A DNA stretch of 64,000 bases, from positions 207,297-271,296 of the forward strand of contig NZ_SLXA01000003.1 in the NCBI RefSeq assembly GCF_004340975.1, given 5' to 3'. The notes beneath the pieces are model-generated. The model had not been told where the DNA came from. It searched no databases and saw only the letters and a program-made list of their open reading frames with translations. The DNA is from Frisingicoccus caecimuris (GTDB lineage Bacteria; Bacillota; Clostridia; Lachnospirales; Lachnospiraceae). A program made the translations under genes and the position numbers. Each line of letters opens with the position of its first letter. Positions within the stretch are counted from its first letter, which is position 1. Of the stretch, positions 1-8,183 are shown in pieces.

Positions 1-2
1 CG

Positions 3-2126
3 AAGGCAAAGCTTGTTCCTGGAATCGAGTGTGTACTGACCTATGAGGATGTGCCGCATATCCGGTTTACGGAAGCGGGACAGACCTATCCGGAAGCCAG
101 CCCTTATGATCGGTATATTCTGGAAGATATGGTCCGGTATGTGGGTGATGAAGTGGCCCTGGTGGCAGGAACAACAGAAAAAGCGGTGAAAAAAGCATTA
201 AAATTAATCAGGGTGGAATATGAAATTCTGACGCCGGTACTGGATTTTAGAAAGGCAAAGGATCATCCGGTGCTTGTACATCCGGAGGCAGACTGGGTTT
301 CCATGATGCCGGTTGGTGCGGATAACCGGCGCAATCTCTGCGCCACGGATGGCTATACGGATGGAGATGTGGAGGCTGTACTGGCGGACTGTGCTTATGT
401 GGTGGAAGGAACGTATCATACGCTGGCAAACAATCAGGCGATGATGGAACCATTTGTGACAAGTACTGCATTGGATGCTTATGGCCGTCTGGTGGTGACC
501 AGTGCGACTCAGATTCCGTTTCATGTCCGTCGGATTGTTGCCCGGGCTCTTGGCATATCAAAATCCAAGGTCCGTGTGATTAAACCACGGATCGGCGGCG
601 GTTTCGGGGCCAAGCAGACGGCGGTTTCAGAGGTCTACCCTGCAATCGTCACCTGGCTGACAGGAAAGCCATGCAAGATGATCTTTACCCGAAGAGAAGT
701 GATGATCGCTTCCACATCCCGTCATGAAATGGAAGTGACTGTTCGCATCGGCGCGGATAAGAGCGGACGGCTGCAGGCGATTGATTTATATACGTTATCG
801 AACACGGGAGCTTATGGGGAGCATGGACCGACAACGGTCGGACTTTCCGGACACAAGTCCATATCCCTGTACGGACCATTAAAAGCCAGTCGTTTTACAG
901 CAGAGGTGGTCTACACAAATACCATGTCAGCGGGAGCCTATCGGGGATACGGGGCTACTCAGGGGATTTTTGCTCTGGAATCGGCGATGGATGAACTGGC
1001 AGCCAAAATGGATATGGATCCGATGAAGCTGCGGGAAATAAATATCATACCGGAAGATGTGCCGGTAGCTTCTTATTATGGAGAAACCTTTAAATCCGTC
1101 GGACTTCAGCGGTGTCTGAAAAAGGCGAAAAAGATGATTGGCTGGGATGAAAAATATCCGGTAAAAGATATGGGCAATGGAAAAGTCCGGGCTGTCGGCG
1201 GCGCTCTGGCGATGCAGGGCTCAGGAATTTCCGGTGTGGACCAGGCGGCGGTGGAAATCCGCCTCGGCGATGAAGGAACTTATAATCTGCTCATTGGCGC
1301 TACAGATATGGGAACAGGCTGCGATACGATACTGGCCCAGATGGCGGCTGAATGTCTGGAATGTGATCTGGATAAAATATCGGTTCACGGCGTGGATACG
1401 GACGTTTCGCCTTACGATACAGGCTCCTATGCTTCCAGTACGACCTATGTGACCGGCGGCGCCGTCATCAAGACCTGTGAGACATTGAAAAAGAAAATGA
1501 CGGTTCTGGCGGCCGAAAAAATGGATTGTCCGGTGGAACATGTGGAATTTGACGGTACACGGTTTTATTCGATGGAAGATGAAAAAGAGATCTCCCTGTC
1601 GGATTTGGCTGATGCCAGCCATTTTAATCGAAATGATGTCATGAGTGCGTCGGAAAGCTTTACTTCACCGGTGTCTCCGCCGCCCTTTATGGCAGGAATT
1701 GTCGAAATAGAGCTGGATAAAGAGACGGGGCAGGTGGAAATCATCGATTATGCAGCAGCTGTAGACTGTGGTACGCCGATCAATCGGAATCTGGCCCGGG
1801 TTCAGACGGAGGGCGGTATCGTTCAGGGAATTGGCATGGCGCTTTTTGAAAATATACAGTACAGAGATGATGGGATGATGATGAATAATTCCTTCATGCA
1901 GTATAAGATTCCAACACGGATCGATATGGGGAAAATTCAGGTAGAATTTGAAAGTACCTATGAGCCGACGGGGCCTTTTGGTGCAAAATCCATCGGAGAG
2001 ATTGTTATCAATACACCGTCTCCGGCACTGGCAAATGCGATTTATCATGCCTGTGGCGTGCGTCTGCATGAACTTCCAATGACAGCGGAGCGAATTAAAA
2101 TGGGCATGTTGGCCCTGGAGAAATGA
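3..2126 (+). CDS. Molybdenum hydroxylase, large molybdopterin-binding subunit (xanthine dehydrogenase family), 5' end cut by window
   Basis: This is the catalytic subunit of a xanthine dehydrogenase or purine hydroxylase type enzyme, which binds the molybdopterin cofactor and hydroxylates an N-heterocycle in the cytoplasm. The reading frame is open to the first bases of the window (AKLVPGIECVLTYEDVP before the GTG at 51), so the true start lies outside. Visible family motifs are GGGFGAK, the AYRGYGATQ segment that contributes to the substrate pocket, and FGAKSIGE near the C-terminus, where the conserved Glu is the catalytic base in this family. The FeS and FAD subunits are not in the window and may lie upstream. 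The stop overlaps the ATG of the next gene (ATGA), so it belongs to an operon with Mo-cofactor maturation genes. The substrate cannot be read from the sequence. Confidence 0.9.
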   Translation, partial: KAKLVPGIECVLTYEDVPHIRFTEAGQTYPEASPYDRYILEDMVRYVGDEVALVAGTTEKAVKKALKLIRVEYEILTPVLDFRKAKDHPVLVHPEADWVSMMPVGADNRRNLCATDGYTDGDVEAVLADCAYVVEGTYHTLANNQAMMEPFVTSTALDAYGRLVVTSATQIPFHVRRIVARALGISKSKVRVIKPRIGGGFGAKQTAVSEVYPAIVTWLTGKPCKMIFTRREVMIASTSRHEMEVTVRIGADKSGRLQAIDLYTLSNTGAYGEHGPTTVGLSGHKSISLYGPLKASRFTAEVVYTNTMSAGAYRGYGATQGIFALESAMDELAAKMDMDPMKLREINIIPEDVPVASYYGETFKSVGLQRCLKKAKKMIGWDEKYPVKDMGNGKVRAVGGALAMQGSGISGVDQAAVEIRLGDEGTYNLLIGATDMGTGCDTILAQMAAECLECDLDKISVHGVDTDVSPYDTGSYASSTTYVTGGAVIKTCETLKKKMTVLAAEKMDCPVEHVEFDGTRFYSMEDEKEISLSDLADASHFNRNDVMSASESFTSPVSPPPFMAGIVEIELDKETGQVEIIDYAAAVDCGTPINRNLARVQTEGGIVQGIGMALFENIQYRDDGMMMNNSFMQYKIPTRIDMGKIQVEFESTYEPTGPFGAKSIGEIVINTPSPALANAIYHACGVRLHELPMTAERIKMGMLALEK

Positions 2127-2716
2127 TGCGACTGGGAATTGTTTTGCTGGCCGCGGGTGCGGGAAAGCGTTTTGGAGGAAATAAGCTGGCCGCTCAGGTT
2201 CACGGAAAGCCCATGTATCTGTGGGCTATGGAAAATATAGAGGAAATGAAAACGGAACTGCCGGCTGTCGTTGTGACCGGGACGCCGGAAATCGTCTCGG
2301 CGGCTGAGGCAAAAGGGATGATCGCCATATTCAATGGACAACCAGAGCTGGGGATATCCCTTTCAATTCGTCTTGGTATTGAAGCGGTCATTCAAGAAGA
2401 CAGAAAAGTGGATGGAATACTTTTTATGGTCTGTGATCAGCCGTGGCTGGAAAAAACAACGCTGGTACGGCTCATGTCGGAATTTGACGGTGGTATTCTG
2501 GCTTTAAGTTACGGAGAACGAAGGGGGAATCCGGTGATATTTTCGAGGGAATATTTGAAGGAGCTGAGTGAATTATCCGGAGATATAGGCGGACGCCAGG
2601 TGATGGCGCGTCACAGAGAAAATGTTCGCTTTCTGGAAGTTAATGATGAAAAGGAGCTTCAGGATATTGACAAGCGAGAGCAAATAGAAGTAATAGAAAG
2701 ACAGGAGGAAATCTAA
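2123..2716 (+). CDS. MocA/MobA-like molybdenum cofactor cytidylyltransferase
   Basis: A 197-residue nucleotidyltransferase of the MobA-like NTP transferase family. Members attach CMP or GMP to molybdopterin; in operons with xanthine dehydrogenase genes they usually make the cytosine dinucleotide form of the cofactor. The N-terminal nucleotide-binding motif reads LLAAGAGKRFGGNK at about residues 8-21, followed by a VVVTGTPE strand and the MVCDQPWL metal-binding segment near residue 99. The start overlaps the stop of the upstream hydroxylase and the stop overlaps the next ATG, so the three genes are translationally coupled. Length matches the family (about 190-200 residues). CTP versus GTP preference is inferred from context only. 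Confidence 0.85.
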   Translation: MMRLGIVLLAAGAGKRFGGNKLAAQVHGKPMYLWAMENIEEMKTELPAVVVTGTPEIVSAAEAKGMIAIFNGQPELGISLSIRLGIEAVIQEDRKVDGILFMVCDQPWLEKTTLVRLMSEFDGGILALSYGERRGNPVIFSREYLKELSELSGDIGGRQVMARHRENVRFLEVNDEKELQDIDKREQIEVIERQEEI

Positions 2717-3873
2717 TGGATACAATTTATATGGATCAATTGACAACCCTGATACCGAAGGGGGATGGTGTGGAAGAAGCGATGGAAGCTGCTGTCAATA
2801 TGGATATATCCGATATTCAGACGATGGCGGATGAGACAAGAGAACAGTTAAATAAACTGTTTCACGGACCTGGGCCAGATTCGGTTGTTTTTACATCGGG
2901 TGTCGACGCCGCGTTGGATGGGCTGATTCGGGCGCTTTTTAAAGATGGAGACCATGTTCTCATATCATCGATGGAAAATGATACGGTCATGAATGCTCTG
3001 AATGCCATCGGACATGAGGCGGATGAGGGTGTATCCGGCGGCGTGGAATATACACGGATACCATGTAACGAAAAAGGACAGCTTATTTTCTTTGATCCCA
3101 TAAAGGGAGAAAAGGGATTTGATGCAGTAGAAAAACTGCTTCGTCCGAATACAAAGGCAGTGATCGTCAATCATGCTTCAGAAGTTTGCGGTACCATCCT
3201 GCAGGCGAAAGAAATCTCAGAGTTTGCCAGAAGACATGGGCTTCTTGTGATCGTCAATGCGGCACAGACGGCCGGATGCGTTCCAATATTTATGAACATA
3301 TGGGGCGTTGATCTGATGACTTTTTCCGGCGGCTATGGACTTTTTGCCTCGGAAAAAATCGGCGGATTTATTGCCAGTGAACGGGCGGCGGCTATGCTCG
3401 GTGGACCGGATATGCGGGAAAAATTTGAACAGAAGCCGTTAGATGCTGTGGCGATTGCCGGACTTCATAAAGCCTTTGAATTTATTGAAGAAAAGACACT
3501 GCATACGCTCAGCAGTATGGGACGGCAACGGGTGGAACAGTTCATACGCAAGGTTCAGCATGTTAACGGGGTCCATATTATCGGACCGGGTTATAAAGAC
3601 CGGATTCCGGTAATTTCAATTCAGACGGATTTTATGGAAGAATCGGAGTTGGAGGAAGCATTGAAAAACCAGTATGGCATTGTTATGTGTTCTGGTCTTC
3701 ATAATGCAGAGGAAGCACACAAAACATTGGGAACCTACCCAAGAGGTACCGCAAGATTTTCATTTAATTATTTCAACACGGAAGAAGAGGTTGAAAAGTT
3801 GACCCAGGCGTTGTGGCAGCTTACGGTACACAGTGATAAAGTGGCCGATGTGAAACGGATGCCGAAGGAATAG
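2716..3873 (+). CDS. Cysteine desulfurase-like protein (class V aminotransferase fold) lacking catalytic residues
   Basis: A 385-residue protein that aligns along its whole length with SufS/Csd-type class V aminotransferases, which deliver sulfur from cysteine. In Mo hydroxylase systems a cysteine desulfurase supplies the terminal sulfido ligand through XdhC. Here the expected active-site residues are replaced. The PLP Lys (family motif GHKG) reads GGYG with Tyr207; the PLP-stacking His is Asn88 (MENDTV); the PLP-nitrogen Asp (VDAAQ) is Asn181 (VNAAQ); the catalytic Cys (GLHCAP) is Asn330 (GLHNAE); and the N-terminal DNAATT reads DQLTTL. The fold markers remain, including GTARFSFNYFNTEEE. The ORF is intact and embedded in a tight operon, so it is probably a pseudoenzyme with a binding or scaffold role rather than a decayed gene. 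That role is inference. Confidence 0.8.
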   Translation: MDTIYMDQLTTLIPKGDGVEEAMEAAVNMDISDIQTMADETREQLNKLFHGPGPDSVVFTSGVDAALDGLIRALFKDGDHVLISSMENDTVMNALNAIGHEADEGVSGGVEYTRIPCNEKGQLIFFDPIKGEKGFDAVEKLLRPNTKAVIVNHASEVCGTILQAKEISEFARRHGLLVIVNAAQTAGCVPIFMNIWGVDLMTFSGGYGLFASEKIGGFIASERAAAMLGGPDMREKFEQKPLDAVAIAGLHKAFEFIEEKTLHTLSSMGRQRVEQFIRKVQHVNGVHIIGPGYKDRIPVISIQTDFMEESELEEALKNQYGIVMCSGLHNAEEAHKTLGTYPRGTARFSFNYFNTEEEVEKLTQALWQLTVHSDKVADVKRMPKE

Positions 3874-3875
3874 CT

Positions 3876-4838
3876 ATGAAAAAAGAGTATTCGGAATTGT
3901 TGAATGTATTGAGGCAGGGAAATCCGGCTATGTTGTGTACACGTAAAGCAGTCGATGGACAGACGATAAAATGGGTTCTTTCAAATCCTGGTGATCCGGC
4001 GGAGAAAGAGGCTGATTTTATGGAATATTACAAACCGGAAGAACGGCTGATCATTCTTGGCGGCGGTCATGTATCATGGCCGCTGGCGCTTTTTGGGGCG
4101 GAATGCGGATTTGCCGTGACGGTGGTGGATGACAGGCCTTCCTTTGCAAATCGGGAGCGTTTTCCGAAGGCCCGGCAGATTCTGTGTGAGAGTTTTGAAC
4201 GATGCTTCGACAAACTTCATATAACATCCAGTGATTATGTGGCGGTGGTCACTCGGGGACACCGCTACGATATGGAGTGTCTTCGTAAATTGCTTTCCGG
4301 GAGAGAACCGGCATACGTGGGAATGATGGGGTCTAAGCGGCGGGTGGCCGGCGTCCGGGAACTTTTATTATCCGAAGGATACAAAAAAGAAGCCATTGAC
4401 CGGATTCATATGCCGATTGGACTTTCCATCGGAGCCTTATCCCCGGCGGAAATCGCTGTATCCATTCTTGCGGAAATGATTCAGGAGCGCCGTCATATCG
4501 TTTCTGCTTTTAAAATGCCTGCAGCAGACGCCGATTTTCGTGTTCTTGAAAGACTTGCGGAAGAAAACGAACCTTATGCGGTGGCTACCGTGCTTTCCGC
4601 CAGGGGGTCCACTCCCCGGCGAAGCGGTGCAAAGATGATCATTTACCGGGATGGACGGATATACGGCAGCATTGGCGGTGGTTGTGCGGAAGCTCAGGTG
4701 ATACGGGAAGCATTGAAATATATCGGGACAGGCAGATATACAATAATGACGGTAGATATGACAAAGGATGTCAGCGAAGAGGACGCCATGGTCTGCGGTG
4801 GCGTTATGGATGTGCTCATTGAGGGGACAAGTGACTAA
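3876..4838 (+). CDS. XdhC-family molybdenum cofactor insertion/sulfuration chaperone, domains in swapped order
   Basis: XdhC proteins bind the molybdenum cofactor, protect it during sulfuration and insert it into xanthine dehydrogenase-type apoenzymes. Two domains are visible in 320 residues. The first is the Rossmann-type XdhC_C domain, about residues 52-205, with ILGGGHV at 60-66 and GLSIGALSPAEIAVSIL at about 182-198. The second is the XdhC/CoxI domain, about 220-318, with RGSTPRRSGAKM at 243-254, GSIGGGCAE at 264-272 and VCGGVMDVLIE near the end. In most XdhC proteins I know the CoxI domain comes first, so the order here is reversed. The gene starts 2 bases after the previous stop and closes the tightly packed part of the Mo operon. 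Confidence 0.87.
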   Translation: MKKEYSELLNVLRQGNPAMLCTRKAVDGQTIKWVLSNPGDPAEKEADFMEYYKPEERLIILGGGHVSWPLALFGAECGFAVTVVDDRPSFANRERFPKARQILCESFERCFDKLHITSSDYVAVVTRGHRYDMECLRKLLSGREPAYVGMMGSKRRVAGVRELLLSEGYKKEAIDRIHMPIGLSIGALSPAEIAVSILAEMIQERRHIVSAFKMPAADADFRVLERLAEENEPYAVATVLSARGSTPRRSGAKMIIYRDGRIYGSIGGGCAEAQVIREALKYIGTGRYTIMTVDMTKDVSEEDAMVCGGVMDVLIEGTSD

Positions 4839-4884
4839 AGCAGCCTGAAGACATACATGAAGGCTTAAAATGGAGGTAAACATT

Positions 4885-5265
4885 ATGAAAAAGACAATTA
4901 TAAATGCAAAAAATGCTCCGGCCGCAGTAGGCCCTTATGTACATGCGGTAAAAGCCGGAAATTTTGTATTTACATCCGGACAGATCGGTCTCATTCCTGA
5001 GACGGGTGTATTGGCCCGGGGGATTGCTGCCCAGACAGAGCAGGTATTAAAAAATCTCGGTGCGGTTCTGTCGGAAGCCGGACTGGCTTATACCGATGTT
5101 ATCAAAACAACAGTATTTCTGGACAGCATGGATGATTTTGCTGTAGTAAATGAAATTTATGCAAAATATTTTACGGGAGATGCTCCGGCCCGTTCCTGTG
5201 TTGAGGTTGCCTCTCTTCCAAAAGAAGCGTTAGTAGAAATCGAAGTTATTGCAGTGGCAGAATAG
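4885..5265 (+). CDS. ridA: RidA family enamine/imine deaminase
   Basis: A 126-residue RidA (YjgF/YER057c/UK114) protein. Family members hydrolyse reactive enamines and imines such as 2-aminoacrylate formed by PLP enzymes; they act as small trimers in the cytoplasm. Typical sequence is visible: the N-terminal APAAVGPYVHAV, FTSGQIGL, and the C-terminal ARSCVEVASLPKEALVEIEVIAVA, including the conserved Arg and Glu that hold the carboxylate and activate water. The ATG at 4870 runs directly into GGAGGT, so I place the start at 4885, 7 bases after that Shine-Dalgarno. It lies 46 bases after xdhC and may be cotranscribed with the Mo operon; RidA-like genes are often found next to purine and nitrogen catabolic genes. 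Confidence 0.93.
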   Translation: MKKTIINAKNAPAAVGPYVHAVKAGNFVFTSGQIGLIPETGVLARGIAAQTEQVLKNLGAVLSEAGLAYTDVIKTTVFLDSMDDFAVVNEIYAKYFTGDAPARSCVEVASLPKEALVEIEVIAVAE

Positions 5266-5285
5266 AAAATGAATAATATCTAAAA

Positions 5286-5305
5286 GTTGTTAATTTGATA
5301 ACAAC
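5286..5305. promoter_or_regulatory. Rex-like operator palindrome upstream of hbd
   Basis: GTTGTTA-ATTTGA-TAACAAC is an exact inverted repeat with 7-base arms. Read as TTGTTAATTTGATAACAA it differs at one position from the clostridial Rex consensus TTGTTAA-N4-TTAACAA. Rex senses NADH/NAD+ and represses fermentation genes including hbd/crotonase operons in clostridia. It lies just after the ridA stop and about 214 bases upstream of hbd, and it could belong to an upstream promoter of hbd. Binding is a prediction. Confidence 0.45.
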
Positions 5306-5389
5306 AGGTAAAGCTTGATTATGCACAAAAGTTATCGGAATATATACTAAAAGTTGTGAATAATAGTGAAATAATAACTTTACTTTTGG

Positions 5390-5470
5390 GATAAATTGAG
5401 GTAGAATGAAGTTAGTGGCAAACAGTAACTAAAAAAGAAGTTAAATAAATATCAAATAGGCTGTTTGCAC
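5390..5470 (+). promoter_or_regulatory. Probable hbd promoter and 5' UTR hairpin
   Basis: TTTACT, 17 bases, TAGAAT forms a plausible sigma-A promoter ending near 5409. The transcribed leader would contain GCAAACAG at 5418-5425 and its exact complement CTGTTTGC at 5461-5468, an 8-bp stem enclosing an AT-rich loop. This might stabilise the mRNA. The rest of the 253-base gap between ridA and hbd is AT-rich with no gene. Confidence 0.4.
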
Positions 5471-5518
5471 GAGAAATAAGAAAACAATATATAAAATAAT
5501 TCACAGTAGGAGGGCACT

Positions 5519-6361
5519 ATGAAAAAAGTATTTATTGTGGGCGCAGGACAGATGGGACTGGATATTGGACAGGTTATGGCTAAAACCGGATATCAGGTAG
5601 TATTTAACGATATGTCCGAGGAAATCTTAGCAACTCAGGTTGGAAAACTTGAAAAGAGCCTTGACAAGATGGTTTCCAAAGGGAAAATGACAGAAGAAAA
5701 GAAAGCTGAAATCATGGGTAACGTCTCTACATCTGCTACTCTGGATGCAGCAGCAGACGCTGATCTTGTTATTGAAGCTATCGTTGAAAACGTACAGGTT
5801 AAAAAAGATTTGTTTGCAAAACTGGATGCACTCTGCAAACCTGAAACAATTTTAGCAACAAACACATCTTCTATTTCCATTACTGAAATCGCATCTGCTA
5901 CAAAACGTCAGGATAAAGTGATCGGTATGCATTTCTTCAATCCGGCTACAGTTATGAAATTAGTTGAAGTTATCAATGGCCTGAATACATCCAAAGAAAC
6001 CTTTGATACAGTTTATGAACTTTCCAAAGAAATCGGTAAAGATCCTGTAGAAGTTAAAGAAGGACCTGGATTTGTTGTTAACCGTATCCTTATTCCGATG
6101 ATCAATGAAGCAGCTATCGTTCTTGAGGAAGGACTGGCTTCCGCAGAAGATATTGATAAATCCATGAAACTTGGATGCAATCATCCGATGGGACCTCTGG
6201 CTCTGGGCGATTTGATCGGTCTGGATACCTGCTTACATATCATGGATACATTCTATGCTGAAACATGTGATTCCAAATATCGTGCTTCCCGTTTGATGAG
6301 ACAGATGGTTCGCGGCGGTAAACTTGGAAGAAAGACTGGCGAAGGATTCTTCAAATATTAA
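5519..6361 (+). CDS. hbd: 3-hydroxybutyryl-CoA dehydrogenase
   Basis: A 280-residue NAD(P)-dependent 3-hydroxyacyl-CoA dehydrogenase of the short Hbd type, which reduces acetoacetyl-CoA to 3-hydroxybutyryl-CoA in butyrate formation. The N-terminal dinucleotide-binding motif is GAGQMG at residues 8-13. HFFNP carries the catalytic His, NTSSIS and the GPGFVVNRI hinge are present, and the C-terminal helical domain ends in GRKTGEGFFKY. It has a good AGGAGGG site 6 bases before the ATG. It stands alone between its own leader and a strong terminator, without thl, crt or bcd beside it, so the rest of the pathway must be encoded elsewhere. A Rex-like palindrome upstream suggests redox control. Confidence 0.93.
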   Translation: MKKVFIVGAGQMGLDIGQVMAKTGYQVVFNDMSEEILATQVGKLEKSLDKMVSKGKMTEEKKAEIMGNVSTSATLDAAADADLVIEAIVENVQVKKDLFAKLDALCKPETILATNTSSISITEIASATKRQDKVIGMHFFNPATVMKLVEVINGLNTSKETFDTVYELSKEIGKDPVEVKEGPGFVVNRILIPMINEAAIVLEEGLASAEDIDKSMKLGCNHPMGPLALGDLIGLDTCLHIMDTFYAETCDSKYRASRLMRQMVRGGKLGRKTGEGFFKY

Positions 6362-6390
6362 TTCTTTTGCTGAATAAATAAAGAGGCTTT

Positions 6391-6424
6391 GCGGTCAGGG
6401 AATTTTCCCTGACCGCATTTTTAG
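6391..6424 (+). terminator. Rho-independent terminator after hbd
   Basis: GCGGTCAGGGA and TCCCTGACCGC form a perfect 11-bp stem with a 4-base loop, followed by ATTTTTA. Confidence 0.93.
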
Positions 6425-6524
6425 CTTTACTTTTTGTGGGTTATAGCATAAAATGTAAGAGTATGTAAACGTAGCCTCGTTTACAGTTGTTGTACGAATA
6501 CTTTTAAGGAGCTGAGATTTTATT

Positions 6525-7820
6525 ATGGTTAAAGCAATCGTTGGCGCAAACTGGGGAGATGAAGGAAAAGGTAAGATTACCGATATGCTTGCGGAAGAGT
6601 CCGATATTATTGTCAGATTTCAGGGCGGAAGCAATGCGGGCCATACTATTATTAACGATTATGGTAAATTTGCTCTTCATATCCTTCCATCAGGCGTGTT
6701 TTATAATCACACAACCAGCGTCATTGGTAATGGTGTGGCGTTGAATATTCAGAATTTGGTTGATGAGATCGATTCTCTGGTGAAACAGGGAGTTCCGCAG
6801 CCGAAGATCCTTGTGTCGGACCGGGCACAGATTCTTATGCCGTACCATGTTCTGTTTGATCAATATGAGGAAGAACGTCTGGGAGGCAAATCTTTTGGCT
6901 CCACGAAATCCGGTATTGCACCATTTTATTCAGATAAATATGCAAAAATTGGCTTCCAGGTCAATGAACTTTTTGAAGATGAAGCTGTGTTGAAAGAAAA
7001 GGTTTATCAGGTACTGGAAACAAAGAATGTTCTTGTAGAACATTTATATCATAAAGCTCCAATCGATCCGGAAGAAATTTTCCAGGAACTTCTGAAATAC
7101 AGAGAGATGATTCGTCCGTTCGTATGTGATGTTTCCGTATTCCTTCGGGATGCTATTAAAGAAGGTAAGAAGATCTTACTGGAAGGTCAGCTTGGTTCCC
7201 TGAAGGATCCGGATTTTGGTATTTATCCGATGGTCACATCTTCATCCACACTGGCATCCTACGGTGCCATCGGCGCCGGTATTCCGGGATACGAGATTAA
7301 AGATGTGGTCACTGTTGTAAAGGCTTATTCCAGCGCTGTAGGTGCAGGTGAATTTGTATCTGAAATTTTCGGAGATGAGGCTGATCAACTTCGCCGACGC
7401 GGCGGAGATGGCGGCGAGTTTGGTGCGACGACCGGACGGCCGAGACGTATGGGATGGTTTGATGCGGTGGCCTCCAGATATGGATGCCGCATGCAGGGGG
7501 CGACAGAAGTGGCGCTGACTGTTCTGGATGTTCTTGGTTACCTGGATGAATTACCAATTTGTGTCGGCTATGAGATAGACGGTGAAGTGACACGTGACTT
7601 CCCGGCTACACCACAGCTTAAAAAGGCAAAACCGGTATATACGACGCTGCCTGGATGGAAAACAGAGATTCGTGGTATCACAAAATATGAAGATCTTCCG
7701 GAAAACTGCCGGAACTATATCGAATTTATCGAAAAAGAGCTTGAAGTTCCGATTACGATGGTTTCCAACGGACCGGGACGTCATGAAATTATTCATCGTC
7801 AGAGCAGTCTGAACCGATAA
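6525..7820 (+). CDS. purA: Adenylosuccinate synthetase
   Basis: A 431-residue PurA, which joins IMP and aspartate using GTP to make adenylosuccinate, the first committed step of AMP synthesis. The GTP-binding P-loop region GANWGDEGKGK is at about residues 7-17, followed by GSNAGHT at about 35-41. Other conserved stretches are FGSTKSGIAP, the LLEGQLGSLKD segment, and TTGRPRRMGWFD with its conserved Arg residues. Length is close to the family norm. The AAGGAG site lies about 13 bases before the ATG, longer than usual, but the protein begins exactly where the family does. It is monocistronic, flanked by terminators. Confidence 0.96.
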   Translation: MVKAIVGANWGDEGKGKITDMLAEESDIIVRFQGGSNAGHTIINDYGKFALHILPSGVFYNHTTSVIGNGVALNIQNLVDEIDSLVKQGVPQPKILVSDRAQILMPYHVLFDQYEEERLGGKSFGSTKSGIAPFYSDKYAKIGFQVNELFEDEAVLKEKVYQVLETKNVLVEHLYHKAPIDPEEIFQELLKYREMIRPFVCDVSVFLRDAIKEGKKILLEGQLGSLKDPDFGIYPMVTSSSTLASYGAIGAGIPGYEIKDVVTVVKAYSSAVGAGEFVSEIFGDEADQLRRRGGDGGEFGATTGRPRRMGWFDAVASRYGCRMQGATEVALTVLDVLGYLDELPICVGYEIDGEVTRDFPATPQLKKAKPVYTTLPGWKTEIRGITKYEDLPENCRNYIEFIEKELEVPITMVSNGPGRHEIIHRQSSLNR

Positions 7821-7835
7821 AATAAAATTAATCAT

Positions 7836-7876
7836 AAAAGGCATAAAGGCATGTAAAAACACCTTTGTGCCTTTTT
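7836..7876 (+). terminator. Terminator after purA
   Basis: AAAAGGCATAAAGG pairs with CCTTTGTGCCTTTT across a 12-base loop with one G-T pair, and ends in a T run. Confidence 0.85.
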
Positions 7877-7903
7877 ATATTGTGAAAATTTAGACAAATC
7901 AGA

Positions 7904-7923
7904 ATGTTAAAAAAATTTAACAT
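7904..7923. promoter_or_regulatory. Perfect 20-base palindrome upstream of ABC importer operon
   Basis: ATGTTAAA-AAAA-TTTAACAT is an exact inverted repeat with 8-base arms, 260 bases upstream of the solute-binding protein gene. It looks like an operator for a dimeric repressor. The spacing between the TGTTAA and TTAACA halves is 6 bases, not the 4 expected for Rex. The regulator is unknown. Confidence 0.4.
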
Positions 7924-8095
7924 AAAAAACCGAGGATTCCCGTTTAACGTAAAAATTTGGCATGAAAATTGCATAAATATAACGTGAATATATAAAAAAT
8001 GTTAAAAGTTTCAAAAGATTATGGAAAATAAACAATCATTGGTTTACAATTCGGACAATTTATGGTAAAATAGCTTTGACGATAGAGTTAGAGAG

Positions 8096-8159
8096 AGAAT
8101 GTCAAAAAGGTGTTCCTTTCGACTCTTTTTATAGTTTATAAGGACTTTATACGAGAAAA
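8096..8159 (+). promoter_or_regulatory. Structured leader of the ABC importer operon
   Basis: The last 100 bases before the gene hold two imperfect or short hairpins: GTC-AA-AAAGG / CCTTT-C-GAC followed by a T run at about 8102-8131, and GGACTTT / AAAGTCC at about 8141-8162. The first resembles a weak terminator and could act as an attenuator. The remainder of the 363-base gap after purA is AT-rich with no gene. Confidence 0.3.
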
Positions 8160-8183
8160 GTCCATGAAAAAGGAGGAGAAACT

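Noticed and set aside
3..2126. Selenocysteine or in-frame recoding in the molybdenum hydroxylase
   Set aside because: There is no in-frame TGA within the gene; selenium, if used, would be a labile cofactor and cannot be seen from this sequence.
7904..7923. Second Rex site
   Set aside because: The half-site spacing is 6 instead of 4 bases and the outer bases are AT rather than TTG, so Rex is not supported.
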